Counted from the first letter of the stretch, positions 25,916-35,595 are shown. The stretch: 64,000 nt of DNA from Escherichia marmotae (GCF_002900365.1 NZ_CP025979.1:2170001-2234000); one strand, 5' to 3'. A program made the numbers and translations. The notes: a model not told the origin generated them from the letters alone.

Positions 25916-26383
25916 TTACTGGAAGACCACTTTTTTCACCAGCAAATCCTTATACGGTGTGCTCATTTTGCGACGCTGAAGATCTTTCTTTAGCGCATCA
26001 GAAATCAGTTTGCGGATGGCCGATATTTTCATGCCACGCAAATCTTCAAATTTCATTTCCGTCAGGCACTCAACCGCAATGCTTTGATACAGCGGCTCCT
26101 GATGTTTTATTTTTTCGGCCTCTTTATCACTGGCGACCACCATGACTAATTCCGCCGACAAATAATGATCCGCGCCGTTGTTGTCATGCAGAGTGACAAT
26201 GGTTTCCGGCAACGTCACAAACACGCTTTTGCTTTCATCCATCGTTTCCACCGATTCCATCCGCGCTACGGCAGTCGGTTTTCCTTTTCCGGCATAATGA
26301 TGCCAGACTCCCCACCCTGCCCCGGCTCCTACCACCAACGCCAGAACGGCACTGACCACGCCTGCCACCACAATTCTCTTCAT
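25916..26383 (-). CDS. lafF: FliL-like lateral flagellar protein LafF
   Basis: This 155-residue basal-body-associated protein has a single N-terminal membrane helix (VVAGVVSAVLALVVGAGAGWGVW) and a periplasmic FliL domain ending with SDALKKDL...PYKDLLVKKVVFQ. FliL proteins support stator function near the motor. It lies between lafE and lafS with short gaps. Confidence 0.88.
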   Translation of the reverse strand: MKRIVVAGVVSAVLALVVGAGAGWGVWHHYAGKGKPTAVARMESVETMDESKSVFVTLPETIVTLHDNNGADHYLSAELVMVVASDKEAEKIKHQEPLYQSIAVECLTEMKFEDLRGMKISAIRKLISDALKKDLQRRKMSTPYKDLLVKKVVFQ

Positions 26384-26390
26384 CTTGCCT

Positions 26391-27449
26391 TTACACTTTG
26401 ATCAAAACGGATTCGTTTTGTTGAAATTGAGGCTCATCATCAAGCTGTAAGGCGGCACTCACCTCCTCCTGCTGATGGCCCGACTGTTGCTGCTGCTGCG
26501 ACTGCCCTTCGGAGGAGACCTGCACGTTCACCTCCATAAAATTTTGCGCCGTCAGATGCTGGCGAAGATCGTCGCTAAACTGCTGCAACGCGCGACAAAC
26601 CTCACTTTGGTTAGCGCCGATATGCACCGTCAGTTTGCCGCTATCCAGTTGCACAGCGATCTCGAGCTTGCCAAGCGACGGTGGATCAAGGCGGATTGTC
26701 GAGATCTGCTGCTGTTTGTTGAGCTGGAAATGGATCTGATCTTTCAAAAGCGTCGTCAATTTTTCGCCCAGCTCGTCCATCGAGAGGGTGACAGGTTTAG
26801 TGGCAATCTCCTGATGATCGCTGACCCGTTCCGGCGTTTTAACTGGCAACACAACGCGCGAAATGACGGGTTCTGTTTCTGCTGCTTTATCGCTTTTACG
26901 CTCTACTGGAGGACGCGTGGTCACACGGGTCGGCTCAGGCTTCGCGCGTTCTGGTTTAGCGGGCGTGCGCTGTTGCACCGGCGCAATGGCGCGTAAATCT
27001 TCACTGCCGTAAGTTGCCAGTCTGGCCTGCTGTTCAGGCTTTGCCTGCGGCAACTGGCTGACCAGCTCCTGTAATTGCGGTGGTAACGACGTGAGTTCCT
27101 GCTGCATCGGGTGTTGCGGTGTGTTTTGCGCCGCCGCTTTCGTCAGTTGCCGGATAACCGGAGATGTCGCCACGTTTCGCGGCTGCGGCGTGTCCTGATG
27201 CGGCGCGGCAGGTTGCGGCAGTAACAGCGCCATTAGCGCCTGCATCGCTGCCGGATCGTTCTCCTGCGGGCGCGTCGCCTGTTGCTGGGGGGATTTAGCG
27301 CTATGAACGCGCTCCGCCACCGCGGCCACCGCCATTTTCGGCAGGGTAAAAGCAGGTACGTTTTCACCGCTCACCGGCGGCAAAATGTCCGTTTTCAGCG
27401 CGGCGGTTTGCGCAAGCGTTCCGAGCGTGGCAAGCAATGCCGGATTCAT
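26391..27449 (-). CDS. lafE: Hook-length control protein LafE (FliK-like)
   Basis: This 352-residue protein has a long Pro/Gln/Thr-rich N-terminal part (the molecular ruler, poorly conserved) and a C-terminal substrate-switch domain of FliK type seen in TIRLDPPSLGKLEIAVQL and LTVHIGANQSEV. It is probably exported and switches the apparatus from hook to filament substrates. It overlaps lafD by 4 bp. Confidence 0.87.
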   Translation of the reverse strand: MNPALLATLGTLAQTAALKTDILPPVSGENVPAFTLPKMAVAAVAERVHSAKSPQQQATRPQENDPAAMQALMALLLPQPAAPHQDTPQPRNVATSPVIRQLTKAAAQNTPQHPMQQELTSLPPQLQELVSQLPQAKPEQQARLATYGSEDLRAIAPVQQRTPAKPERAKPEPTRVTTRPPVERKSDKAAETEPVISRVVLPVKTPERVSDHQEIATKPVTLSMDELGEKLTTLLKDQIHFQLNKQQQISTIRLDPPSLGKLEIAVQLDSGKLTVHIGANQSEVCRALQQFSDDLRQHLTAQNFMEVNVQVSSEGQSQQQQQSGHQQEEVSAALQLDDEPQFQQNESVLIKV

Positions 27450-27757
27450 GGCTTCTCCGAAAGTAAATTAACAATTGAGTAGGCCAGCACGCCTTCCTGA
27501 TGTTGCTGGTGTCTCTCCATGCGTGCTTTCAGCACTTCAGTTCTCTGCTCGCGTCGGGCAATCAATACGCTAAACGCGGCATGAAGTTGCGCTTTCACCA
27601 CACGCAATTGTGCAGCGTCAGTTTCAGCCTCTTCATAGACATGAAACTGGCGCATCAACTGCTGATGCAGCACCGGAAGGCGTCGCCAGCGCTGTTTATC
27701 CAGTGCTTCGTTCATCGCCGTAACCAGCGCGAAAAGTTGCCTGCGTTCTTTTTCCAT
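27446..27757 (-). CDS. lafD: Lateral flagellar chaperone-like protein LafD (FliT-like)
   Basis: This 103-residue, highly charged and helical protein lies between lafC and lafE, the position of the FliT-like gene in the Flag-2 laf operon. FliT chaperones the filament cap FliD. The sequence alone supports only a small helical cytosolic protein; the name comes from gene order and size. Confidence 0.75.
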   Translation of the reverse strand: MEKERRQLFALVTAMNEALDKQRWRRLPVLHQQLMRQFHVYEEAETDAAQLRVVKAQLHAAFSVLIARREQRTEVLKARMERHQQHQEGVLAYSIVNLLSEKP

Positions 27758-27761
27758 TGCG

Positions 27762-28154
27762 TTAACCCAGCTTGCCCGAAAGCCCTTCCCAGCCTTCGCG
27801 CAGGTTGCTTAAAATCAGCATCACTTCATCGATTTTCTCTGCCGACAGTTCGCCGCTGGCCTCATACAAACGATAAACACAGTGGTCATACAGACGCGAA
27901 AGATTCACCACCAGCTCGCCGCCGGTTTCAAACTCCAGCGAACTGGTGAGCGCATTGAGAATATCGATGCATTTGTTGATGCTCTGGGCTTTCTTCTCGA
28001 AACGTCGCCCTTCAATGTGGCTTTTGGCGCGTTCCAGCTCATCCATCAGGCCAGAAAACAGCACCAGTACCAGTTCGAGAGGTGACGCCGCAGCAGTGCG
28101 AGCCGCAAGGTCAATCTCTTTATATTGCGAATAGCCATCCTGTACTTCGTACAT
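27762..28154 (-). CDS. lafC: Flagellin export chaperone LafC (FliS-like)
   Basis: This 130-residue FliS-family protein binds the C-terminus of unexported flagellin. It starts MYEVQDGYSQYKEIDLAARTA and has the typical ASPLELVLVLFSGLMDELERAK core and the INKCIDILNALTSSL helix. It follows lafB by 22 bp. Confidence 0.92.
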   Translation of the reverse strand: MYEVQDGYSQYKEIDLAARTAAASPLELVLVLFSGLMDELERAKSHIEGRRFEKKAQSINKCIDILNALTSSLEFETGGELVVNLSRLYDHCVYRLYEASGELSAEKIDEVMLILSNLREGWEGLSGKLG

Positions 28155-28176
28155 CTTTAGGGATATTCCTTGTGAG

Positions 28177-29493
28177 TTACGCGAATGCCGCCATGCTGGC
28201 TTTCATGGTGTACACCTCAACCAGTGTGTTGGTGTACTCCTCAAGATAACGGTCGTAGTTGGCGTTATAGGTATCGGTAAGCTGATCGCTTTCGTCCTGA
28301 ATTTTGCTCATCTGATCGTCAATGTTCTGCTGGCGCAGAGTGATGATGCCGTTGCTGGAGTCCGTATAGGTGTTAATCAGGTCGTCCATCTGCGCCACCA
28401 TGCTGTTGTCACCGACGAAAATTGACGTCAGACCGTCCGGGTTTTTCGCCATTTCGTCGTTGAACTGGTCGGAGTCGATCTGCAAGTGACCGTGAGAATC
28501 GAGGGTGATGCCATAATCCACAATCGACACGCCGTTGTAACTGGCATGGGCGATGTCATCGAGCTGGTTCGCCAGTGAACTGAGTCCTGCATCACCCGCA
28601 AAGACCCCGGCGCTGCTGCTGTCATCACCGTGGGTGGTCAGCGAATCAACCGTATCGATCAAAGTGTTATAGGCATCAACAAAGGTCTGTACTTTCTCCT
28701 GGCTGGCGCTGGAATCTTCGCTGATGTTAAAGGTGGAGAGATCGCTGTCAGAATCGCTGACTTCGGTGAACGTCATGGTGACGCCGGGGATCACATCATC
28801 AAATGTATTGCTGCTGTTGGTGATCGCCGGCCCCGTGGCGCTGCCGAGATGAATAATCGCGTCCTGGGCGGAGGAAACATCCGTAGCAACGGGCGCGCTG
28901 GCGCTATCGTTGCTGGCGTCATGCCCGGTCACGCTCACCGAGAACGCGCTCTGTGCTCCGGTGCTTTCGGAGGTGAGCATAATGGTGGTGGTGCCGTCGG
29001 TTTTTACCAGTGCCGCCGAAACGCCGGGATTGTCATCGGAGTCGTTAATCGCATTCACCAGCTCACTGGCATCGATAAAACCATCGCCATCACCGTTCTG
29101 ATCCGCCGCCGACAGATCAATATCCATGCTGCTGTCGCCCATCGTCAGTTCAAAAGTGCCGGTGGCGGAAAAGGCGTCGTCGCCCATACTGAACGTGGTC
29201 TGCTGCCCCTGTGCCAGTTGCTCGACATAAAACGAGTAGCTTCCGCCCTGCGCCTGGGAATTGGCGGAAACGGTGGCGGAGTCATTACTGCTGGAAGCAG
29301 CAAAAGTCACCGGGCCGTCGGTATCGCTGTTCAGCGCATCGACAGCACTCTGAAAATCGCTCAACGCCGAGCTGAGCGAGTCCAGGCCGCTGCTTTCAGC
29401 ATCCAGCTCGCTCTGCTTCTCCTGCAAATTTGCTGCCTGAGTGGCAACATCGGCATACGCGATTTCTTGCGCAATGGTTCTTGGGTTAATCAT
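28177..29493 (-). CDS. lafB: Lateral filament cap protein LafB (FliD-like)
   Basis: This 438-residue filament cap (HAP2) protein promotes flagellin assembly at the tip. It has FliD-type coiled ends: N-terminal AQEIAYADVATQAANLQEKQSELDAES-like helices and the C-terminal DDQMSKIQDESDQLTDTYNAN and YTNTLVEVYTMKASM. A central Asp/Ser-rich variable region follows FliD practice. A strong sigma-54 promoter lies 32 bp upstream, so it belongs to the LafK-controlled middle class. Confidence 0.92.
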   Translation of the reverse strand: MINPRTIAQEIAYADVATQAANLQEKQSELDAESSGLDSLSSALSDFQSAVDALNSDTDGPVTFAASSSNDSATVSANSQAQGGSYSFYVEQLAQGQQTTFSMGDDAFSATGTFELTMGDSSMDIDLSAADQNGDGDGFIDASELVNAINDSDDNPGVSAALVKTDGTTTIMLTSESTGAQSAFSVSVTGHDASNDSASAPVATDVSSAQDAIIHLGSATGPAITNSSNTFDDVIPGVTMTFTEVSDSDSDLSTFNISEDSSASQEKVQTFVDAYNTLIDTVDSLTTHGDDSSSAGVFAGDAGLSSLANQLDDIAHASYNGVSIVDYGITLDSHGHLQIDSDQFNDEMAKNPDGLTSIFVGDNSMVAQMDDLINTYTDSSNGIITLRQQNIDDQMSKIQDESDQLTDTYNANYDRYLEEYTNTLVEVYTMKASMAAFA

Positions 29494-29524
29494 TGATGAC
29501 TCCGGATTACGATGTCAGATTATT

Positions 29525-29540
29525 GGCAAAAGGCGTGCCA
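29525..29540 (-). promoter_or_regulatory. Sigma-54 promoter of lafB
   Basis: On the minus strand TGGCACGCCTTTTGCC matches the -24/-12 pattern TGGCACG-N4-TTGCW at all but the last base. Predicted transcription starts about 11 bases downstream, roughly 20 bases before the lafB ATG, which has CGGAG in front of it. This fits activation by LafK. Confidence 0.8.
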
Positions 29541-29628
29541 ATAATTTTTATGTGAATAATCAATTAATTGAAAAACAGGCGGAAAGACCATTTCCGGTCT
29601 GGCGGAAGAGTGCCTGCCGCAGAAAGGA

Positions 29629-29652
29629 CAACACCGCCCGCAGGCGGTGTTG
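29629..29652 (-). terminator. Hairpin downstream of lafA
   Basis: CAACACCGCC / GGCGGTGTTG is a perfect 10-bp stem with a 4-base loop between lafA and the lafB promoter. It lies after the REP pair. The base run after the stem is not a clean U-tract. It may help to end or protect the flagellin message. Confidence 0.55.
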
Positions 29653-29674
29653 AGACTGATGACAAACGCAACAT

Positions 29675-29773
<99 letters not shown>

Positions 29774-29782
29774 AATCCGCCA

Positions 29783-30697
29783 TTACTGCAGCAGGCTGGA
29801 AACCATGCTGGACATGCTGTTGGACTGTTTCAGCATGGTGATGCCGGTTTGCATCAGCACCTGCTGTTTGGTCATGTTGGACGCTTCCGTCGCGTAGTCG
29901 GTATCCATAATGTTACCGATCGCCACTTCGGTGTTGTCCTGCATGCTGGTCAGGTTGTTGGCGGTGTCGTTAAGACGGTTGATAGACGCGCCCAGCTTGG
30001 ACTGGATCTGCGAAACGTCATCCATCGCGGTAGAAATGCTGGTGATCATCTGGTTGGCCGAGCCAGACGCAGTCAGCTCAGTACCGCCAGAAACGCCCGC
30101 AGTACCCGTGGTGTCTGCCTGATCTGCGCTAAAGGAGTTGCTGATAGCAGAAAGATCCGTCACCAGCGTGTTCAGTTGGCTTGAAATGTTCACGGTCATG
30201 GTGTCGGAAGACTCCGCGCCTACCTGGAAAGTCACCGCACTCTGGAACAGGCCGTCAGTGCCGGTGTTGCTGGTGCCGGAAACACCGAACAGGTTGGTGC
30301 CGCCATAAGTAGTATTTTGCAGCATGTCAGACATCTGCTGACCCAGTTCGTCGTATTCATCCTGCATCGCCTGCAGGTCGTCGTCGCTGTAAGTGCCGTT
30401 CGCCGCCTGGGTGGAGAGATCTTTCATACGACCCAGCACATCAGACATTTCATCAAACATGCTATCTGCGGTTTGCAGCATCGCCGTCGCATCGTTAATG
30501 TTGCTCAGCGCAACGCCCATACCGCTGGACTGTGCCGTCAAACGGTTAGCAATCTGTTTGCCCGCGGCATCATCTGCTGAAGAGTTAATACGGTTACCGG
30601 TCGCCAGGCGTTCCATAGAAGTAGAAAGAGAAGAACTACTTTTGCTAATTGCGTTAACGGCGGCCATTGAGGCGTTATTGGTATTCATAGATAACAT
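29783..30697 (-). CDS. lafA: Lateral flagellin LafA
   Basis: This 304-residue flagellin is the filament subunit. The conserved N-terminal D0/D1 part (NAISKSSSSLSTSMERLATG, then DDAAGKQIANRL) and the C-terminal part (ATEASNMTKQQVLMQTGITML, ending SMVSSLLQ) flank a short Ser/Thr/Gly-rich centre of the type that is often modified. I chose MLSMNTNNAS because AAGGAG lies 7 bases upstream; the frame is open further but has no ribosome site. A sigma-28-like promoter precedes it. Confidence 0.95.
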   Translation of the reverse strand: MLSMNTNNASMAAVNAISKSSSSLSTSMERLATGNRINSSADDAAGKQIANRLTAQSSGMGVALSNINDATAMLQTADSMFDEMSDVLGRMKDLSTQAANGTYSDDDLQAMQDEYDELGQQMSDMLQNTTYGGTNLFGVSGTSNTGTDGLFQSAVTFQVGAESSDTMTVNISSQLNTLVTDLSAISNSFSADQADTTGTAGVSGGTELTASGSANQMITSISTAMDDVSQIQSKLGASINRLNDTANNLTSMQDNTEVAIGNIMDTDYATEASNMTKQQVLMQTGITMLKQSNSMSSMVSSLLQ

Positions 30698-30742
30698 GAT
30701 ACTGCTCCTTGGGATTAATCGTGTTCGTTTCGATACCCTGTA

Positions 30743-30769
30743 AAAACGACATCCCATGAGCAAACTTAA
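30743..30769 (-). promoter_or_regulatory. Sigma-28 (LafS) promoter of lafA
   Basis: On the minus strand TTAAGTTT, 11 bases, then GTCGTTTT resembles the flagellar sigma-28 pattern TAAAGTTT-N11-GCCGATAA, with 7 of 8 matches at -35 and about half at -10. It lies 46 bp before the lafA start codon, in a plausible place for a late flagellin gene. Confidence 0.6.
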
Positions 30770-31182
30770 AATGACCATAAAAAATTTTTCAGTCCATTTT
30801 ATCGAATGCCACTTTTAGCTAAAAAAAGCAGAATCTAAATTCAGATTAAAAGATTATTAGCAATATATGCCACATGGCCAGGTGACAAAACATGTCATCG
30901 TCAACTGATTGTTATCACTCAGATTATCAGCAGAAAAATTGATTATTACCCAACGAACTGATGCTAATATTTACATTGCGTTGCAAATAACACACATTTT
31001 ACTATTGTGACTCGCCAGTCATTTCGTTACATTCTCACGCCATATAGAGATTAAGAATAATCCTATTACCATTAAATATTAATTATCACGCAGTAAAATC
31101 ATCTTCTCAAGGATGTATAAGACCCTGCTTAATGCAGCGTACTATCAGGAAACATTTATCCCTTGCTAAGGTAAACTCAACT
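30770..31182. other. AT-rich divergent region between lafA and lafZ
   Basis: No gene is supported here apart from the possible upstream extension of lafZ. The stretch is AT-rich and could contain the lafZ promoter and regulator sites, but I recognise none with confidence. Confidence 0.5.
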
Positions 31183-32037
31183 ATGAGTATTATTATCAAC
31201 AACTGGCGGATGGACCCGTCGCTTAATGCCTTAATTCATTGTGAAACGGGTGAAATGCGTCGTCTTGGCGAATACCATTTTATTTTGCTGGAAACATTAG
31301 CAAAAAATGCCGAGACGGTTTTATCGCGATCTTATTTATGTGCCGAAGTGTGGAAAAACCGCATTGTTGGCGGCAACAGCCTGCCTACGGCGATCCACGC
31401 CTTACGTGTTGCTATTGACGATGATGGTAAACAACAGAACATTATTAAAACCATTCCGAAGAAAGGTTATCTGTGTAATAAAGAATATATTTCCTTACCT
31501 GCATCAGCATCGGCTGAAACATTGAATATTGCAGTTGAACCGCAGGAAGTTGTTTCACCTGTTCGTGACGAAAAAACATTACCCGCCACACCATTACTCC
31601 CCGCCCGTAAAAAACGTAATTATGTGCTGGGGCTGACAATGTTAACTGTTGCCATCGCCGTTGGCTCAACCGTAGGTTATAGCTACGATAAAAATATGCC
31701 TGATACGCCGCAACTGATTAAAGAAACGGTCAATAGTCCGCGAATAAAGATATTTCATCTTAGCACTGATGGGGGGACTAATACTGCGCCATTACTTTCA
31801 CAAACTCTCACTCCAGGAAAAGAAAAATTAGATAATTTATTGTCAGCGCACAATATGACCATGACAACTTATTATAAATATGTTCGTGACCGACTGGAGA
31901 GTGATATCGTTCTGCGTAACCAGTGCAACGGAAGCTGGCAATTAACCTTTAATGTGGAAAGCTGGCAGAATAGCGATATTAGTAGCGCGATGTATCAGAA
32001 TTTAGAGAAGTTATTAAATACTGTGCAGAAGTGCTGA
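31183..32037 (+). CDS. lafZ: Membrane-anchored transcription regulator LafZ (ToxR/CadC-type)
   Basis: This protein of about 284 residues has an N-terminal OmpR-type winged helix (GEMRRLGEYHFILLETLAKN, LCAEVWKNRIVGGNSLPTAI and IKTIPKKGYLC), a single membrane helix (VLGLTMLTVAIAVGSTVGY, about residues 145-165) and a C-terminal periplasmic domain. LafZ proteins are predicted transmembrane regulators in Flag-2 loci. An AAGG lies before the chosen ATG; an ATG 17 codons upstream is also in frame. It is divergent from lafA. Confidence 0.85.
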   Translation: MSIIINNWRMDPSLNALIHCETGEMRRLGEYHFILLETLAKNAETVLSRSYLCAEVWKNRIVGGNSLPTAIHALRVAIDDDGKQQNIIKTIPKKGYLCNKEYISLPASASAETLNIAVEPQEVVSPVRDEKTLPATPLLPARKKRNYVLGLTMLTVAIAVGSTVGYSYDKNMPDTPQLIKETVNSPRIKIFHLSTDGGTNTAPLLSQTLTPGKEKLDNLLSAHNMTMTTYYKYVRDRLESDIVLRNQCNGSWQLTFNVESWQNSDISSAMYQNLEKLLNTVQKC

Positions 32038-32051
32038 TGAGTACCAATATA

Positions 32052-32090
32052 TGCCGGATGCGACGCTAAAGGCGTCTTATCCGGCCTACC
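32052..32090. repeat. REP element between lafZ and lafW
   Basis: GCCGGATGCGACG...CGTCTTATCCGGCCTAC is a single REP unit between the convergent ends of lafZ and lafW. Confidence 0.8.
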
Positions 32091-32095
32091 GATAA

Positions 32096-33073
32096 TTACC
32101 CCAATAAATTCCTCACCGTCTGGCTGGAAATTCGCGCCTGGCCGTTCACCGCCTGCAATAAAACCTGATAGTTATGATTGGCGCTGTCGAGCACGCCGCC
32201 GAGATTCTCCGACGCCTGCACCGCATTTTCTGTTTGCGGGAAGCGCGACATGCCGTCGATCAACTGCCGCGCTTTTTCTTGCTGCACCGCCATCTGGGCG
32301 CGCTGCTGGTTAATGTTTTCTAATATGTGAGAAATCCCCGCCCCGCCCTGTTGCAAACTTTGCGTTAAACGCTCGGCCTCAGAGGGTTCGGCAAAGGTTT
32401 TCAGCAGAATAAACGCCGACTTATCGCCATCGGCGCGCACGCTTAAGGTGCGTTCAATATGAGGCCACTGTTTTTCGGTGGCGGAAAAACTGATGCCGTC
32501 TGCCTGCTGATGCATCTGCACGCCCACGCGGCGCAAAGCGTTGGTCAGCCGCGTCTGATACTGCCCGGTGTTGTCATCCTCAGACAGCATCACCGCCGCA
32601 AGCTGGGTCTGCCGCCCGTCAGAGACGCTGAACATCCGCGTTCCCGGCGTGGGATTGTGCACGAGATTCGCCAGATCCGGCGAGTGAAAGGCCACCCGCG
32701 CAGCCCCCTGTAACACCGGCTGCAACTGGCGGTCCACCGCACCGCCAGAAAGAGTAGTGCGTTTGTCCAGCATCTGCATCAGCGCTGAACTCGGCGCCTG
32801 CCCACCCTTACGCTGGCTATGACGATAATCGAGCAACTGCTGCTCCAGTTGCCCGAGATAATGATCCGCCTGCTGCAACGTGGTGAGCTGGTCATTAAGC
32901 TGTACGCTGTAACGCTGCGGGCGAGTGGTAATCAGCGGCGAAGCCGGATATTCACTCGCCGTCGCCGGGAGCTTTTGTCGCACCGCCTGAGTGGGCGCAA
33001 CGGTTGACGACGATACCGCAGCGCTATGCGCGCCGCCGGTGGCGAGTGATGAAGATGTAAGTCCGACCTGCAT
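32096..33073 (-). CDS. lafW: Hook-associated protein LafW
   Basis: This 325-residue protein sits between lfgL and lafZ, the Flag-2 position of lafW, a predicted hook-associated protein. It has helical, Gln-rich ends without signal peptide or membrane segments, as expected for an axial protein exported by the flagellar apparatus. Its sequence resembles no classical HAP by eye, so the name rests mainly on gene order. Confidence 0.7.
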   Translation of the reverse strand: MQVGLTSSSLATGGAHSAAVSSSTVAPTQAVRQKLPATASEYPASPLITTRPQRYSVQLNDQLTTLQQADHYLGQLEQQLLDYRHSQRKGGQAPSSALMQMLDKRTTLSGGAVDRQLQPVLQGAARVAFHSPDLANLVHNPTPGTRMFSVSDGRQTQLAAVMLSEDDNTGQYQTRLTNALRRVGVQMHQQADGISFSATEKQWPHIERTLSVRADGDKSAFILLKTFAEPSEAERLTQSLQQGGAGISHILENINQQRAQMAVQQEKARQLIDGMSRFPQTENAVQASENLGGVLDSANHNYQVLLQAVNGQARISSQTVRNLLG

Positions 33074-33089
33074 ACTGTTCCTGAAAGAG

Positions 33090-34019
33090 TTAGAGAACGC
33101 TGAACAAATTCAACTCACTCACTTTCGAGTAAGTCTTGAGGGTAGCTTCCATTGCCACTTCCAGTCCGGTAAAGGTGATCGACGCCGGGCCGTAATCGAG
33201 ATCCTGTAAAGAGCCAATCAACTGATCGTTGGAGGTGGAGATATCGGTCTGCGCATCGCTCAACATCGACATGGTGTTCTGCGTCTCACCAAGTGAAGCA
33301 ATCGAGGCGTTGAGGTCGTCCGAGGCGGTGTCCACTACATCAACGGCGTTCTGAATATCGCTCTGCACCTGCGGATCTGCCGGGTCAACGTCCGGGTTTT
33401 GCAGCTCCTGCGACAGGGAATTAAGCGTGTTAAGCACGTCTAAGTTGCTGCCGAAGAAATCGCTCGCCGCCACGTTGGTATCCACGTCCACGCCGTTTGA
33501 CACGGTAGTCTGGCGGTGATCGCTGTTGCCCTGATAACTGTAGCTGTCGGTGACGCCATCGCTATCATCATCTACCGCCACGATCGGCGGCTGATCGTTG
33601 ATAGTGCCGCCAAACACGTAGTGCCCGTCTTCGTCCTGGTAGTTCAGCGCCGCGACCATTGATTCGGTGAGTGACTTAATATCCTGCCCGAGACTTGCGA
33701 GCGAATCGGCGGTATTGGTGCCATTCGCCGCTTCCAGCAGGTCGTCGCGCACCGCCAGCAGGCTGTTGTTGACGCCATCGAGAATCGACTCCTGCTGGCT
33801 TAACCCCGCCGACGCGGAGTCGATATTGCTCTGATACTGCTCAATAGCCGACTGCTGGCGGTTCAACTGGGTGATGCGCGTGGCGGCGATGGGGTCGTCC
33901 GACGGCTGCAAAATCTGCTTGCCGGTTGCCATCTGCTCGACCACATGCGCCAGGTCGCCGGAGAGATTATTAAAGCTTTGCGTCATCGAGACGTAGGTTT
34001 GTTGGGTGGTTACTCGCAT
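33090..34019 (-). CDS. lfgL: Hook-filament junction protein LfgL (FlgL-like)
   Basis: This 309-residue HAP3-type protein starts MRVTTQQTYVSMTQSFNNL and contains the flagellin-like QMATGKQILQPSDDPIAATR and YQSNIDSASAGLSQQESIL blocks. The C-terminus ends ATLKTYSKVSELNLFSVL. I selected the ATG with GGGAG 7 bases upstream, which lies 14 bp after lfgK. It links hook to filament together with LfgK. Confidence 0.92.
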   Translation of the reverse strand: MRVTTQQTYVSMTQSFNNLSGDLAHVVEQMATGKQILQPSDDPIAATRITQLNRQQSAIEQYQSNIDSASAGLSQQESILDGVNNSLLAVRDDLLEAANGTNTADSLASLGQDIKSLTESMVAALNYQDEDGHYVFGGTINDQPPIVAVDDDSDGVTDSYSYQGNSDHRQTTVSNGVDVDTNVAASDFFGSNLDVLNTLNSLSQELQNPDVDPADPQVQSDIQNAVDVVDTASDDLNASIASLGETQNTMSMLSDAQTDISTSNDQLIGSLQDLDYGPASITFTGLEVAMEATLKTYSKVSELNLFSVL

Positions 34020-34033
34020 TCTCACGCTCCCGC

Positions 34034-35410
34034 TTAGCTGCACATTTCCAGCACCGAATCGAAAATCTCGGCGCCGGCGGAAATGACTTTCAGATTGGCT
34101 TCATAAATTTGTTGATAAGTGATCAGATTCACCGCTTCTTCGTCCATGCTGACGCCGCTGACGCTGCTCTGCTGATTTTGCGCTGCGGAATAGACATTAG
34201 ACGCGGCATCGACTTCCGTCTGGTTTTGCTGACTGTAGATGCCGATATTGCTGATGATTGACGAGCACGCCTGCCCGACCGTCACGCTGCCAAGATTGTC
34301 GATTTCCAGCGGTTCAGTAGAGATATTGATCAGCGCCTGCAGGTTGTCGCTGTTACCGCTTTCGTCCGGCGAACTGGAGAACGCCAGCTCATCAGCGGTG
34401 ATATCCGGGTTAACGGTCAGAGGGCCATCAGCGTTGCTGGCGTCATAAATAAACAGCGGCTCACCGGGGTTACCGTTGAGATCGTAGCCCTGCGCCAGTT
34501 GGTTGTTGACCGCATCGGCAAACTGCGACGCCATGCTGTTGATGGTGTCGGTCAGCGGCGTCAGCACATCGTTTTGATAATCAAACAGTGCGCCTAATGA
34601 ACCGCCAGTGTCGGTGGTCATCGTCGAGGTAGTTCCGGCAAAAGTCAGCGACATGGTCGGAGTGCCATCGGCGTTGGTTTCCAGCGCGATGGTTGAGCTT
34701 TGCTGCCCGCTCACCAGCGGCTGACCGTTTTGCAGGGTGACGTTGTAGTTGCCCTGGTCGTCGATATTGACCTGCACATCCATCATTCCGCTGAGTTCTT
34801 CCACCATCTGATCGCGAGCGTCGTACAGCGCGGAGGCGTTATCACCGTTGGCTTCGGCCTGGGCGATTTGCTGGTTATAGCTGGCGATGCCGCTGGTGAG
34901 CGTATTGATTTGCGACACCATCGCCTGCTGCTGGCTGATGATTTCCGTGCTTTGCGAGTCGATGTAATCCAGCGTGTTATCGATACGTAACGACAGCGCC
35001 CCGGCTTCGCTGATCACCTGCTCGCGCAGGGCGGAATCATCAGGGCTGGTGGTCGCTTCATTAAGGGCGGCGAAGAGGTTGTCGAAACCGCCGCTCAGGC
35101 TGCTGTTATCGTCGCTCAGTACCGCTTCCAGTTGACTAAGATACCCTTGCTGGGTGCTGTAATAGCCGTAATCGCTGGCGGCATACCACACCTGATTCAC
35201 CTGATACTGGTTAGAGACGCGGCGAATGCTGTCGACCTGCACGCCGTTACCGGCGCTGTTCGACGAACCACCGCTGGCGCCGATGGTGCTGATCTCCGCC
35301 ACCTGGCGGGTATAGCCCGTGGTCATGGCGTTAGCGGTGTTTTGCGCCGTGACGTTCAGCTCCACCTGCGCCGTTGATGCGCCGCTGTAGCCGATGTTGA
35401 TCATGTCCAT
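34034..35410 (-). CDS. lfgK: Hook-filament junction protein LfgK (FlgK-like)
   Basis: This 458-residue HAP1-type protein has the flagellar rod-type N-terminus (MINIGYSGASTAQVELNVTAQN) and the end EEAVNLITYQQIYEANLKVIS...DSVLEM, both needed for axial assembly. It is shorter than the 547-residue Salmonella FlgK because of a reduced middle domain, as usual for lateral systems. lfgL follows. Confidence 0.93.
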   Translation of the reverse strand: MDMINIGYSGASTAQVELNVTAQNTANAMTTGYTRQVAEISTIGASGGSSNSAGNGVQVDSIRRVSNQYQVNQVWYAASDYGYYSTQQGYLSQLEAVLSDDNSSLSGGFDNLFAALNEATTSPDDSALREQVISEAGALSLRIDNTLDYIDSQSTEIISQQQAMVSQINTLTSGIASYNQQIAQAEANGDNASALYDARDQMVEELSGMMDVQVNIDDQGNYNVTLQNGQPLVSGQQSSTIALETNADGTPTMSLTFAGTTSTMTTDTGGSLGALFDYQNDVLTPLTDTINSMASQFADAVNNQLAQGYDLNGNPGEPLFIYDASNADGPLTVNPDITADELAFSSSPDESGNSDNLQALINISTEPLEIDNLGSVTVGQACSSIISNIGIYSQQNQTEVDAASNVYSAAQNQQSSVSGVSMDEEAVNLITYQQIYEANLKVISAGAEIFDSVLEMCS

Positions 35411-35490
35411 GTTGGGTCCTTACCGGTAAATCGTGCCGGTTAAAAGCGGCGTGAAGATGGGGATTCTTAAGTTCCGTAAACCAGGTGCCA

Positions 35491-35580
35491 AACGCCGGAT
35501 GCGGCCTACATACGGGCGCAAACATAAAAATATGTGCGGACTCGTAGGCCTGATAAGACGCGACAGCGGCGCATCAGGCA
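35491..35580. repeat. REP pair between lfgK and lfgJ
   Basis: A GCCGGATGCGGCCTACAT unit and a GTAGGCCTGATAAGACG...GCATCAGGC unit lie between the lfgJ end and the lfgK start. They interrupt the otherwise tight operon. Confidence 0.75.
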
Positions 35581-35595
35581 CCAAACGCCGGAGCC

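Noticed and set aside
28630..29496. Long open frame antisense to lafB (288 codons)
   Set aside because: Lies wholly inside a well-recognised FliD-like gene; GC-rich genes often give such antisense frames.
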